A DNA stretch of 47,192 nucleotides. It comes from Nocardia uniformis NBRC 13702 (lineage in GTDB: Bacteria > Actinomycetota > Actinomycetes > Mycobacteriales > Mycobacteriaceae). The stretch's first letter is position 1; each line of letters opens with the position of its first letter. The translations under genes were made by a program, and so were the position numbers. The notes beneath the pieces are model-generated. The model had not been told where the DNA came from, searched no databases, and saw only the letters and a list, made by a program, of their open reading frames with translations. The stretch is from NCBI RefSeq assembly GCF_001613345.1, contig NZ_BDCE01000050.1, positions 1 through 47,192 of the forward strand, written 5' to 3'. Below are positions 24,540 through 32,905 of the stretch, piece after piece.

Positions 24540-26162
24540 GTGAATCGCAGAGCGTTGTTGACCGGGTTGGCGGCGGTCGCGGCAGGAAATCTGCTGCTAC
24601 CCCGGTCGGGTCCAGCGTCGGCCGGCGGCGGGGAAAAGCTACGCGATCTTCCGGAGCTTTCCAGCCAGGGTGGCGTCCTCGATACCAGCCTCGATATGGC
24701 CGCCCATGAGGTCCACCTGGACGGGCAGGTTCTGACCCTGGACGCCTACAACGGATCGACGCCGGGTCAAGTGCTGCGGGTCCGGCCCGGCGACACCATG
24801 CGGGTGCTGCTGCGAAATATGATGCGGCCGACGGGGATTCCACTCAACAGCATGCCGCCGCTGTGCAGTTCGAAACCGGGACAGCACCACCACGACCACG
24901 ATCTCGCTGATTGTGTGTCGCCGGCGGCCGAGATGATGATGCACGGGCACACCGGCCCACAGATGATGCTGGCCACCAACCTGCACACCCACGGGTTGCA
25001 GGTGTCGCCGGAAGGCAATGCCGACAATGTCTTCGTGCGCGTGGACCCGCTCGGCCAATTCCAGTACGAGTACCACATCCCTCATGATCAGCCCGCCGGA
25101 ATGGCTTGGTATCACCCGCATTTCCACGGCTCCACCAGCCATGCGGCCTGGAACGGGCTGGCCGGTCCGCTGATCATCGAGGGTGATGTCGACGCCGTTC
25201 CCGAGATCGCCGAGATGCGCGAGCGGGTGCTGGTGGTCAACGAGCTGTGGGTCGGCGACGACACCGGGGAGGTTCCCACCGCACGCGTGGTTCCCATCGG
25301 CGGGCCGGTACCGTTCAGCAGCATTCCCGCCGTGGCGTCGTCCATGATGTTCCCCGTCAATGGGCAATTGGTGCCCGAGATCGATATCCGGCCCGGTGAG
25401 ACCCAGCGCTGGCGGTTGCTCAACGCCTGCCCGCATCGCGCCCTCTGGCTGCATGTCGACGGCCACGATCTGCATCAGATCGGGCAGGACGGCGTCCCCT
25501 TCGCCGCACCCGAACGCGTACCGAACCTCATGCTGTCGGCGGGCAACCGCGTCGAATTCATCGTCCAGGCAGGCGAACCCGGGCGGTACCGGGTCTACGC
25601 CGAACGCTACGACCAAGGCCACCCCGGCGGTCCCCGACCCCGCGTGCACTTGGCAACCCTGGTGGTGGCGGGTACCCGCACCAGCGGCCGGATACCCGCC
25701 ACGCTCGTCGAGCCACCACGGATGCCGGACCTGCCGATCGCCCGGCGGCGCACGCTGACCTTCTCCGGCGATATCTCCGGACGCACCGGCTCGGGCGTCG
25801 TATTCCGCATCGACAACCAGGAATACGACCTAGACCGCATAGACCAGGAGGTGGAAGCCGGCACCGTCGAGGAGTGGACCATCGTCAACGACGATGTGTT
25901 CCAGCACCCCTTCCACATTCACGTCAACCCGTTCCAGATCGTCGATGTCCAAGGCATTCCCGCCGACGACACCTCCTGGGGTGCTCCGGATCCGACGGTG
26001 TGGTGGGATGTGTTCCGCGTGCCGCCGAAGGGACAGTTCACCCTGCGCACCTACTTCCGGCCCGACGTGGTCGGCAAAACCGTCTACCACTGCCACATCC
26101 TCCCGCACGAGGACAACGGCATGATGGGCAATATCCTCATCCGCCCGGCAGGTGCGCAATGA
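24540..26162 (+). CDS. multicopper oxidase, Tat-exported
   Basis: A 540-residue three-domain laccase-like oxidase. The four copper motifs are visible in order: HTHGLQVSPEG, WYHPHFHGSTSH, HPFHIHVNPFQIV and YHCHILPHEDNGMM, the last supplying the type 1 Cys and Met. The N-terminus (VNRRALLTGLAAVAAGNLLL) has a twin Arg and hydrophobic core, so it is probably Tat-exported. It may oxidise Cu(I), phenols or other substrates outside the cell. A His/Asp-rich loop (QHHHDHDLADCVS) could bind extra copper. GGAGG lies 4 nt before the GTG start. Its stop overlaps the ATG of the next gene. Confidence 0.93.
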   Translation: MNRRALLTGLAAVAAGNLLLPRSGPASAGGGEKLRDLPELSSQGGVLDTSLDMAAHEVHLDGQVLTLDAYNGSTPGQVLRVRPGDTMRVLLRNMMRPTGIPLNSMPPLCSSKPGQHHHDHDLADCVSPAAEMMMHGHTGPQMMLATNLHTHGLQVSPEGNADNVFVRVDPLGQFQYEYHIPHDQPAGMAWYHPHFHGSTSHAAWNGLAGPLIIEGDVDAVPEIAEMRERVLVVNELWVGDDTGEVPTARVVPIGGPVPFSSIPAVASSMMFPVNGQLVPEIDIRPGETQRWRLLNACPHRALWLHVDGHDLHQIGQDGVPFAAPERVPNLMLSAGNRVEFIVQAGEPGRYRVYAERYDQGHPGGPRPRVHLATLVVAGTRTSGRIPATLVEPPRMPDLPIARRRTLTFSGDISGRTGSGVVFRIDNQEYDLDRIDQEVEAGTVEEWTIVNDDVFQHPFHIHVNPFQIVDVQGIPADDTSWGAPDPTVWWDVFRVPPKGQFTLRTYFRPDVVGKTVYHCHILPHEDNGMMGNILIRPAGAQ

Positions 26163-26707
26163 CGATGCGGCATTCTTGGATAGCCCTCGGAATACTCAGT
26201 ACCGCAGCACTTCTCGTCATCGCAACCGCGAGCGCCGCCCCCTCGGACGAGGACAGCCGACAACCCCTGACCACCGACCACGCCTACGTGTTCAACCAGC
26301 AGCACCGCGACAACCTCAGCTGGTGGAACGGCACCTGGATGCCGCAGACCGTGCCGGACGGCGCCCACATCCAAATCCAGCTCCCCAGCGATCCGGTGCG
26401 CTGGTCACCCGACAACAGCGGCGACACCTGCCGCCCGAGTCCCAGCTTCGGCATGAACACCGCCCTGCTACCACCCGCCCACGCCACATTCCTCGGTAGC
26501 GATCAACTCGCCGACGCGGGCCGTATCAGCGGGAGCTCCGCACTGTCGGTATTCGACTACGGTGTCACCGGTTCCGGCGCCACCGCGATCTGCCTTCGAC
26601 CCGAACCCGCCGATGCCGAACCGGACGCTCTCGGATTCCCCTCCGACACACCACCGTTCTACGTTCTCACGCTGCTGGTCGGCATCCTGCAGGCGGACAT
26701 TCGATAG
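26159..26707 (+). CDS. secreted protein partner of the multicopper oxidase
   Basis: A 182-residue protein with a Sec signal peptide (core about 8-25, cleavage near ASA-AP). The mature part has two Cys (one in GDTCRPSPSFG, one in ATAICLRPE), probably a disulfide. No known domain recognised. It overlaps the oxidase stop by an ATGA, so the two are translated together. It may be a chaperone, inhibitor or substrate-delivery protein for the oxidase, but that is inference. Confidence 0.7.
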   Translation: MTMRHSWIALGILSTAALLVIATASAAPSDEDSRQPLTTDHAYVFNQQHRDNLSWWNGTWMPQTVPDGAHIQIQLPSDPVRWSPDNSGDTCRPSPSFGMNTALLPPAHATFLGSDQLADAGRISGSSALSVFDYGVTGSGATAICLRPEPADAEPDALGFPSDTPPFYVLTLLVGILQADIR

Positions 26708-26788
26708 TTCACACCCGCACTATGAAATCCGGCGCGGGGGCCTCGAGCGCCCGGTGTCTGCGCGATCGTTCCCCGCACCCCGATGGGA

Positions 26789-28228
26789 TCAACCCGCGCA
26801 GCAGGACAGCTCGGCGACGTTAGCGGTGAAGGTCTGGGCGGCCAGTTTCAACGCCTCCGCCATGGTCAGATACGGGGCCCATGTGGTGGCCAACTGATCG
26901 ACGGTCATCCCCCCGGTGATCGCGTACCCGGCGGCGCTGATCAGATCCCCCGCGTTCTCGGTGACCGCGTGTACGCCCAGCACTCGGCCGGAACCGACTT
27001 CGGCGACGAGCTTGACCACGCCGCGGGTATCGCGATTGACCAGTGCCCGCGGCACACTCGCACCGCCGAGCACTCGGGATTCGGGCCGCAACCCGGCCTC
27101 GACGGCCTGGGTCTCGGTGAGCCCGACCGCGGCAATGGCCGGGCTGGTGAATGTCACGCGCGGCATCGCCGTGTAGTCCAAGGCGCGGTCGGAGGTCCCA
27201 AAAGCATTGTCGGCGAACAAGGTTCCCTGTGCGGCCGCTACGTACACGAACTGTGGGCCCCCGGCCACGTCACCGGCCGCCCAGATCCGCCGATTACCGG
27301 TGCGCTGGCGCGTATCGACCACAACAGCACCACGTGCATCGATCTCGACGCCGACGGTATCCAGGTGCAGCCCAGCGGCATTCGGGCGACGGCCGGTGGC
27401 GACCAGTATGTTCTCCGCACGCAACTCGGCGATGGCGCCCTCGCGGGTACGAACGCTCGCGACCTTCTCGCCGTCGATGGCCAAGACATTGTCGAGGGTG
27501 GCCCCGGTAAGTACCGCGATGTTCTCCTCGGCGAACACGGTCTCGATGGCCTCGGCGATCTCGGGCTCCTCGAACGGCGCCAACCGATCCAGGGCCTCGA
27601 TCACCGTGACCCGAGTGCCGAGGCGGGCGAACAGCTGCGCCTGTTCGAGTCCGATCGCGTTGCCGCCCACCACGATCAGCGACTCCGGTAGCTGCTCGAG
27701 CTCCATGGCGGTGGTCGAGGTCAGATATCCGGCATCGGCCAACCCGTCGATCGGGGGCGCCCACGGCGCCGCGCCGGTCGCGATCAGATAATGTTCGGCC
27801 TCGATCACCCGTGAGCCACCCTCACCACGATCCACCAGCACCAGCGGCGCATCGCTGGTGCCGGTGAAAGCGCCGGTGCCGGAAACGATCTCCCACCCAT
27901 ACCCTGCGGCCAAGTCGATGTACTTATCGGCCCGCAACTGCTCGACCAACGCGTCCTTGCCAGCGACCAGGTCGGTGAAGTCAACCGGCGCGTCGACGGC
28001 GGCCAGCCCCGGGAACCGGTCGGCAGCGGCGGCGACGTGCCGGGCCTCGGCGGCGGCCAGCAGCGCTTTGGATGGCACACACCCGACGTTCACACACGTG
28101 CCGCCGATCGTGCCGCGTTCGATCATCGCCACCCGCCTACCGAGCCTGGACGCCGCGATCGCGGCGGCGAACGCCGCCGAGCCGGAACCGATAATCGCCA
28201 GATCGACGCGAGGGTCTGTCGTGGTCAC
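26789..28228 (-). CDS. merA: mercuric reductase
   Basis: A 479-residue pyridine-nucleotide disulfide oxidoreductase that reduces Hg(II) to Hg(0) with NADPH, in the cytosol. FAD loop IIGSGSAAFAAAIAA (12-26); redox pair GGTCVNVGC (Cys45, Cys50); NADPH loop VVGGNAIGLEQAQLF; FAD-contact motif WAAGDVAGG. The C-terminal ELSCCAG (Cys476-477) is the vicinal Cys pair that delivers Hg and distinguishes MerA from lipoamide dehydrogenases. The N-terminal HMA domain found in some MerA is absent. Divergent from the ArsR-type regulator and its two operator palindromes. Confidence 0.95.
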   Translation of the reverse strand: MTTTDPRVDLAIIGSGSAAFAAAIAASRLGRRVAMIERGTIGGTCVNVGCVPSKALLAAAEARHVAAAADRFPGLAAVDAPVDFTDLVAGKDALVEQLRADKYIDLAAGYGWEIVSGTGAFTGTSDAPLVLVDRGEGGSRVIEAEHYLIATGAAPWAPPIDGLADAGYLTSTTAMELEQLPESLIVVGGNAIGLEQAQLFARLGTRVTVIEALDRLAPFEEPEIAEAIETVFAEENIAVLTGATLDNVLAIDGEKVASVRTREGAIAELRAENILVATGRRPNAAGLHLDTVGVEIDARGAVVVDTRQRTGNRRIWAAGDVAGGPQFVYVAAAQGTLFADNAFGTSDRALDYTAMPRVTFTSPAIAAVGLTETQAVEAGLRPESRVLGGASVPRALVNRDTRGVVKLVAEVGSGRVLGVHAVTENAGDLISAAGYAITGGMTVDQLATTWAPYLTMAEALKLAAQTFTANVAELSCCAG

Positions 28229-28272
28229 GGCGGTGCCTTCCTGCTGGAACTCCGGTCACGGAAGCCAGTTTC

Positions 28273-28324
28273 TATTCGCATTGACGAATACTTCTGGTCA
28301 CCATATTATTCGTTTATCCGAATA
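28273..28324. promoter_or_regulatory. mer operator-promoter: two TATTCG-N6-CGAATA palindromes
   Basis: Perfect 18-bp palindromes at 28273-28290 and 28307-28324, centres 34 bp apart. Between and overlapping them lies a strong promoter for the regulator: -35 TTGACG (28281-28286), 17-bp spacer, -10 TATTAT (28304-28309). This layout fits repression by an ArsR/SmtB-type protein that releases DNA upon metal binding. Confidence 0.8.
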
Positions 28325-28343
28325 GTTCAAGGAGGCGATCCAC

Positions 28344-28733
28344 ATGCCCCGCCCTACTACCACCGTCACCCAGCCTGGGGGCGAGACGGCATGTACGCAT
28401 CTGGATACGACAGCGAAGTTCTTTCGCGCGCTGTCGGATCCGACGCGGTTGAAGCTGCTGGAATTCATCCTGGCCGGTGAACGCACCTCCGCCGAATGTG
28501 GCGCCCACGCCGGGATCTCGCAGCCCCGGGTCTCGATCCATCTGTCCTGCCTCACCGATTGCGGCTATGTGACCGCTCGTCGCGACGGGAAGAAACTGCG
28601 GTACTCGGTCGGGGATCCCCGGGTCACGGATCTGGTGATGCTGGCCCGGTCGCTGGCCGCGGACAACGCCGCCGCGCTGACCTGCTGCACCCGCATCGCC
28701 CCGGCCCAGCAGCACGAGAATGGCCAGCAATGA
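28344..28733 (+). CDS. merR: ArsR/SmtB family mercury-resistance regulator
   Basis: A 129-residue winged-helix repressor. LSDPTRLKLLEFILAGERTS and SAECGAHAGISQPRVSIHLS form the HTH core, and ARRDGKKLRYSVGD the wing. Possible metal ligands: Cys near the N-terminus (ETACTHLD), Cys in the HTH (AECGAH, LSCLTDCG), and the vicinal pair LTCCTRI near the C-terminus. Actinobacterial mercury operons use an ArsR-type repressor in place of the proteobacterial MerR, as in Streptomyces lividans. AAGGAGG is 8 nt before the ATG. It overlaps the merF start by an ATGA. Confidence 0.85.
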   Translation: MPRPTTTVTQPGGETACTHLDTTAKFFRALSDPTRLKLLEFILAGERTSAECGAHAGISQPRVSIHLSCLTDCGYVTARRDGKKLRYSVGDPRVTDLVMLARSLAADNAAALTCCTRIAPAQQHENGQQ

Positions 28734-29029
28734 ACGCGCACAACAACTCCCCGGGCCTCGGTCGCCCGATCGCGATCGCGGGTGTCGGCGCGCTCATCGT
28801 CCTGTGCTGCGTCACGCCGCTGCTGATCGCCGCCGGCGGACTTGCCGCACTCGGTGGCGCAGTGAGCAGCGGGTAGCTGATCGTGACCGCCGCGCTGCTC
28901 GCCCTTGGAGCGCTCGCATACGTGGTGCGGCGTCGCACTGGCGGACGCGGCGGGCAGGCGAACGACTGCTGTGCGCCTGCCGATGGTCGCGACCCGAACA
29001 AGTCCACCGATCGAGGTTTCCTGCCATGA
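28730..29029 (+). pseudogene. merF: merF-like mercury transport gene interrupted by an amber codon
   Basis: The frame codes for a small two-helix protein matching MerF in layout: helix 1 with VLCCVTPLLIAAGGLAAL, then a second helix and the C-terminal ANDCCAPAD Cys pair. Codon 49 (28874-28876) is TAG, between GAVSSG and LIVTAALLALGALAYVV; relatives favour an aromatic residue near here, so TGG to TAG is likely. Reading through would give 99 residues. Start overlaps the regulator stop (ATGA). The truncated 48-residue product would lack helix 2 and the second Cys pair. It may be a true lesion or a sequencing error. Confidence 0.75.
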
Positions 29030-29084
29030 CAACGCCTACCGTCAGGAGCCTCTCCACGAACGCCGCCGAGACTGCTGAAATCAC

Positions 29085-30533
29085 TCACATATATAATGTC
29101 GGCAGGTCAATGAGGATGACTTCGTCATCGGACTCCGCCGCCGCGCAGGCCTTTTCGTTGAAACCTGCTCCGCTGAAGCACAGCAGCCGGGTTCGACTGG
29201 TGTCGTACCGGCCGTTGCGGGAGATTATCTCCCGAATATCCCGGAGGCGTTTTATGTGGCCCTCACCCATGACGTCGTTCCACTTCGCTTCGCCGATTGC
29301 CAGCAGCGGCGGCTTTCCGCCTGCCGCGACGCCGACGACAGCGACATCGATCTCATGACTCTTGCGAGTGGTGGGGTCATGGACTACGCCGTGCCCCACC
29401 TTGGCCGGAAGTTCTGCGAACAGGTCGAGATCGGAGTGGTGCAGCGCCCATTCCCGACACGTCTGCTCGAAATGCGGCCCGAGCACGTTGTTGACGTACC
29501 TGTGGCGGCTGGCACGCCACACCCGGGGGGCGCTCCCGGGGCGCTCGAGCTGATCCCAGACCGGACGCATGATGGCGTGATAGAACCTGATCAACGGCTC
29601 CAGGATGCGGTAGGTGGACCTGTTGTCCCGGAAGATGTCCGCATCGCGATACAGGAGTCCGACATCTTCGAGGACATTGATCGGGTGCGCGATATCGGGC
29701 GCCTTGCGCTCCAAGTAGTTCGCGATGCCGCCACGTGTCGCATTGCCGTCCGCGACAGCGGCCAGGACGGACAAATACAGTGCGGTGTCCCGCAATTCGG
29801 GTTCCTCGGCCAGCAGGTACCGAGGCTCCCGGAATAGTGGCGTCTCCGGATTCATTACGGTGCGGACAACCCAGTCGTCGAAGTCATCGGGCCCTGCGGG
29901 GACATCACCACGTGCGAATTCCCGCCGGTAGGCCGGCGTACCTCCCACAATCGAATTGACTTGCAGCGCCAGACGTGGGTCGGTGATTCCCCAGAATTCA
30001 GCCGCGAGGCGGTAATCGAGCGGCCGCACCAATAGTTCGAGTCCTGCGCGACCCCGCAGAGGGGCGCTGCCGGACAGTATTCGGCCCATGAACGACAGGG
30101 CAGATCCGCATAACACCAGCCGGGCCCTGGAGTCGGTGCGCTGGGCACGCAACGGTCGCAATGCCTCCTGAATGATCGAGGGGAGCTCTGGATTCGCCTT
30201 CGCGAGATACGGGAACTCGTCGATCACAACAGGAACTGGGCGATCACGCCCCAAGCTGAGCAATGTGTCGATCACTTCGGCCCAACCGTGGAAATGAAAC
30301 GGACTCGCCGGACGAACGTGCGTGGTCAGCGCAGCACTGATCCGCCGTAGGGATTCCGCGTCGGCCGCCTCCGTCGCACCGAAGTAGAACCCCCCTGCCG
30401 TCTGACAGATCGCTTCGAGCAGGAAGGTCTTGCCTTGACGACGCCTACCCGAGACAACACCCAGCGTCGCGCCAGGCTGCTCATCCGAGACGAAGCGAGT
30501 CAGAGCGGACCACTCGTATTCACGGTCGAACAT
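29085..30533 (-). CDS. DUF234-type ATPase with nuclease-like C-terminus
   Basis: A 482-residue AAA-like ATPase. VVSGRRRQGKTFLLEA is the Walker A, VPVVIDEFPYLAKANPE the Walker B, and ARLVLCGSALSFMGRIL a sensor region. The C-terminal part (about 350-482) contains EIDVAVVG and LLAIGEAKWNDV, the D-(x)n-ExK pattern of PD-(D/E)XK nucleases, as in DUF234 proteins. The family is widespread in archaea and bacteria; its role is unknown and it may belong to mobile or defence elements. The ATG aligns with the usual F.(G)RE.E start; a GTG at 30554 is an alternative. No partner gene lies adjacent. Convergent with merF. Confidence 0.82.
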   Translation of the reverse strand: MFDREYEWSALTRFVSDEQPGATLGVVSGRRRQGKTFLLEAICQTAGGFYFGATEAADAESLRRISAALTTHVRPASPFHFHGWAEVIDTLLSLGRDRPVPVVIDEFPYLAKANPELPSIIQEALRPLRAQRTDSRARLVLCGSALSFMGRILSGSAPLRGRAGLELLVRPLDYRLAAEFWGITDPRLALQVNSIVGGTPAYRREFARGDVPAGPDDFDDWVVRTVMNPETPLFREPRYLLAEEPELRDTALYLSVLAAVADGNATRGGIANYLERKAPDIAHPINVLEDVGLLYRDADIFRDNRSTYRILEPLIRFYHAIMRPVWDQLERPGSAPRVWRASRHRYVNNVLGPHFEQTCREWALHHSDLDLFAELPAKVGHGVVHDPTTRKSHEIDVAVVGVAAGGKPPLLAIGEAKWNDVMGEGHIKRLRDIREIISRNGRYDTSRTRLLCFSGAGFNEKACAAAESDDEVILIDLPTLYM

Positions 30534-30578
30534 ATCCGCAGGCTTTCGCACCACACCCCCACGATCTATAGGATCACA

Positions 30579-30604
30579 GTTTATAGAACTGTACACCTAT
30601 AAAC
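30579..30604. promoter_or_regulatory. 8-bp inverted repeat upstream of the ATPase
   Basis: GTTTATAG-N10-CTATAAAC is perfect over 8 bp per arm, 46 bp before the ATPase start and in strikingly AT-rich DNA for this genome. It is a good candidate for an operator or a promoter control site. Confidence 0.5.
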
Positions 30605-30781
30605 TTCGGCGTGCACGCGGTCCTCGGCTGATAGTCCAACGCTCGCTGGGCGGTAAACACCACAATCGCAGCGACCACACCCGTCAGCGGGTTCGACTCG
30701 GCCTGCCGACGGACCGGTGACGGCCCAGGCGCGCCTCCCGATCTGAGCGCCTGGTCAGAATTCGTGCGTGTAATGTCCCTC

Positions 30782-31002
30782 GTCACTCTGGCGTGCTCTT
30801 GGCCGGAACCCACACTCGAAGGAGCGCCGCGCAGTGTGGATCCCGGCCAAGAAGCGTGCCGGAACGACGAGCTGGTTCGGTGACGGAACGTGGGTGCTTC
30901 CAGCCACCCGCTCAGAACGCACGCTATCGCCCCCAGTCACTCCGGCGTGCCTGTCCACCTGCGAGAGGTCGTGGATCCCGGCCAAAAGCACGCCGGGATG
31001 AC
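30782..31002. repeat. two imperfect hairpin repeats (actinobacterial intergenic palindromic element)
   Basis: Element 1: arms 30782-30815 and 30834-30869. Element 2: arms about 30936-30951 and 30970-31002. Arms share the motif GGCGTGCTCTTGGCCGG and its complement GGATCCCGGCCAA(G/A)A. Element 1 folds nearly end to end; element 2 keeps one full arm and part of the other. Repeats of this type are scattered in intergenic DNA of related actinomycetes (recollection, not verified). The rest of 30605-31045 holds no gene I can support. Confidence 0.7.
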
Positions 31003-31045
31003 GGGGTGACGGTCGACATCACGCGTTCGAGCTCAGTCAGGACCG

Positions 31046-31267
31046 CTAGGTCACGAGAGTCGCTGTGTATCCCAGTGTTTCGATTGCCGCGACCACATCG
31101 TCGGTAGTGGTCGCGGCGGTGTCGAGTTCGACGATGCTGCGCCCCTTCTTCATCGTCGTCTGCGCGCTGTGGACACCGGGGAGGTCGTCGAGGGTGTCGT
31201 CGACGAGCAGTGCGCAGCTGCCGCAATGCATGCCGGTGATCTGGAATTCGTGTGTGCTGGTGGTCAT
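31046..31267 (-). CDS. copZ: heavy-metal-associated (HMA) copper chaperone
   Basis: A 73-residue ferredoxin-like HMA protein. GMHCGSC (Cys15, Cys18) is the metal-binding loop, and the remaining pattern (VDDTLDDLPGVHSAQTTM, AIETLGYTATLV) is the family core. It binds Cu(I), or another soft metal, in the cytosol and hands it on. It follows the TauE/SafE-cupredoxin gene by 17 bp, so the two form an operon. The name copZ reflects domain and context; no CopA ATPase is in the window. A decayed copy lies at 38338-38466. Confidence 0.85.
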   Translation of the reverse strand: MTTSTHEFQITGMHCGSCALLVDDTLDDLPGVHSAQTTMKKGRSIVELDTAATTTDDVVAAIETLGYTATLVT

Positions 31268-31284
31268 TTCGATTCACGATCCTT

Positions 31285-32367
31285 TCAGGCGATGGTGATG
31301 ACGCCGGAGTACATGCCCATGCCGCAGGTGTAGTCGAGGCGGCCCGGTTCCAGTACACCGAGATCGACGCGGATCTCCCCCCGTACCGGCAGGATCTGCT
31401 CGATTCCCCGGTCAGGGATGACGAAGTGACGGACACAACCGGATGCGTTGTCCGACTTGATAATCAGCGTGGTCGGCAACCCGGCGGTAGCTTCGATGAC
31501 GCCGGGGCCGTAGGAGCCGGTGCGGGCGGTGACCGTCACCGTTTGTATGCCGTCGACGACGGTGGCCGCCGCGGCGTCGGGTGCGGGGCCCGCGGGGCCG
31601 AGCGAGGCTGTGATCCGGCTGGCGGCCAGCGGGGAACCGGCGAGTTCGAGGCCGCCGTTGAGGGTGTAGAAGCCCATGGCGAGAACGACCAGACCGGTGG
31701 CCAGGGCGAGTCGTCCGCGCCATGCGGTCGCGGCGACGCGCGCGGCGTATCCGAGCAGCGCGAACAGCGGTCCGGTTCCGAGGACGAATACCGCCATGAT
31801 CGCCGCGCCCTGCAGCGGTGAGCCGGAGGCGAGGGCGAGCGCGGCGACCGACAGGGTCACCCCGCACGGGATGAGGATGGTGGCCAGGCCCAGTAGCGCG
31901 GGAGCGAGGGCGGCGTGGGAGCGGGCCCGATTGCGGACCAGCCGCGTCCAGGAGACCGGCGGTTCGATCACGATGCGACGGAATCCGGGCACACCCAGCT
32001 GGGCGAGTCCGAACGTGATGATCAGCAGTCCGGCACCGATCTGCAGCCAGGTGCGCATCCCGAGAGACAGCTGGGCGGCGCCGCCGAGCGCTCCGAGCAG
32101 TGCGCCGAACAGGGTGTGGGACACGAGTTTTCCGGCGAGGAATCCGCTGACGGGGGTGAGATCGTCCGCGAGCCGGGTCGACCATCGGCCGGAGGCCACC
32201 GACTCGGCACTGTGGTTCGCGACGGGTTTTCGGGCTGCGCCCGCCGCGACGGTTTCCGCCGCGGTGCGCTGCCGGGTGATCAATCCGGTGAGGAGTCCGC
32301 CCTGGACGGCGGCACAGGAGATGCCACCGGCGAACAGACCGGTGGTGAGGACGGCAAGGAGATTCAC
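31285..32367 (-). CDS. TauE/SafE (UreH/CcdA-like) membrane protein with C-terminal cupredoxin-like domain
   Basis: A 360-residue protein. The N-terminal membrane domain (about 1-240) is of the sulfite exporter TauE/SafE or cytochrome-biogenesis transmembrane type, with GGISCAAVQGG and ATILIPCGVTLSV in paired helices, each with one Cys. The C-terminal about 100 residues read as a cupredoxin fold (TTLIIKSDNASGCVRHFVIP, LDYTCGMGMYSG), with Cys, His and Met that can bind copper. It likely moves or chaperones copper at the membrane. GGAG lies 5 nt before the GTG start. Upstream, a DUF6153-like gene; downstream, the HMA chaperone. Confidence 0.82.
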   Translation of the reverse strand: MNLLAVLTTGLFAGGISCAAVQGGLLTGLITRQRTAAETVAAGAARKPVANHSAESVASGRWSTRLADDLTPVSGFLAGKLVSHTLFGALLGALGGAAQLSLGMRTWLQIGAGLLIITFGLAQLGVPGFRRIVIEPPVSWTRLVRNRARSHAALAPALLGLATILIPCGVTLSVAALALASGSPLQGAAIMAVFVLGTGPLFALLGYAARVAATAWRGRLALATGLVVLAMGFYTLNGGLELAGSPLAASRITASLGPAGPAPDAAAATVVDGIQTVTVTARTGSYGPGVIEATAGLPTTLIIKSDNASGCVRHFVIPDRGIEQILPVRGEIRVDLGVLEPGRLDYTCGMGMYSGVITIA

Positions 32368-32462
32368 TAAAGCTCCTGGAATACATGGGTGGACAGAGAA
32401 ATGCACGCGGAACCACCGACCGGACCGCCATGCGGGCCAGATCGGTTGTGCCGCGGGTTCTC

Positions 32463-32885
32463 CTATGTCCGGAGCACGCAGAGCTGAGCGAGGGTTGGTG
32501 CTCGCGGTAGCGCCGTGCGTGTGGCCCGCCTGGGCCCAGCCCGAATCGGACAGGCCACGGCGGCGATGGGGCGCGGCATACGCAGCGCCGACGCCGACCA
32601 CCAGGCGAGAATCGCGACCAGGCAGGCGGCGAGCAGTCCGCCGAGAGTCATCGGTGCGCCGATCACGTTCTCCACCGCGTCGAGCGCACCGGTCACCAGG
32701 TGATCCATCGGACCGTCAGCCGCCCCGACCGTCTCGACGGAGTGCGTCATCGAGTGCGACATCGACACGGGTACCGGCATGCCGTCCTCGCACTGCAGCC
32801 CGTGTACCAACGCGATTCCCGCGAGCGCCGCCAACACCGCGAGCAGTCGCGCGGATACGCCGCGCGGGGGCGAGGTGGCGGTCAC
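32463..32885 (-). CDS. DUF6153-like membrane protein
   Basis: A 140-residue protein with an N-terminal hydrophobic segment (about 12-30, LLAVLAALAGIALVHGL), a His/Met-rich loop (VSMSHSMTHSVE) and a second helix (about 75-95). The pattern of a LLAVLA.LAGIA.HGL helix followed by a Met/His stretch resembles DUF6153 proteins of actinobacterial copper clusters. The Met and His residues may bind copper outside the membrane. The GTG start has a poor ribosome-binding site; a TTG at 32906 is an alternative. First of the likely operon with the TauE/SafE and CopZ genes. Confidence 0.6.
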   Translation of the reverse strand: MTATSPPRGVSARLLAVLAALAGIALVHGLQCEDGMPVPVSMSHSMTHSVETVGAADGPMDHLVTGALDAVENVIGAPMTLGGLLAACLVAILAWWSASALRMPRPIAAVACPIRAGPRRATRTALPRAPTLAQLCVLRT

Positions 32886-32905
32886 GACGCCGATAGTACT
32901 GACCA

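Noticed and set aside
26715..26788. GC-rich hairpin between the secreted protein gene and merA
   Set aside because: Only a 4-bp stem around a 7-nt loop; too weak to call a terminator.
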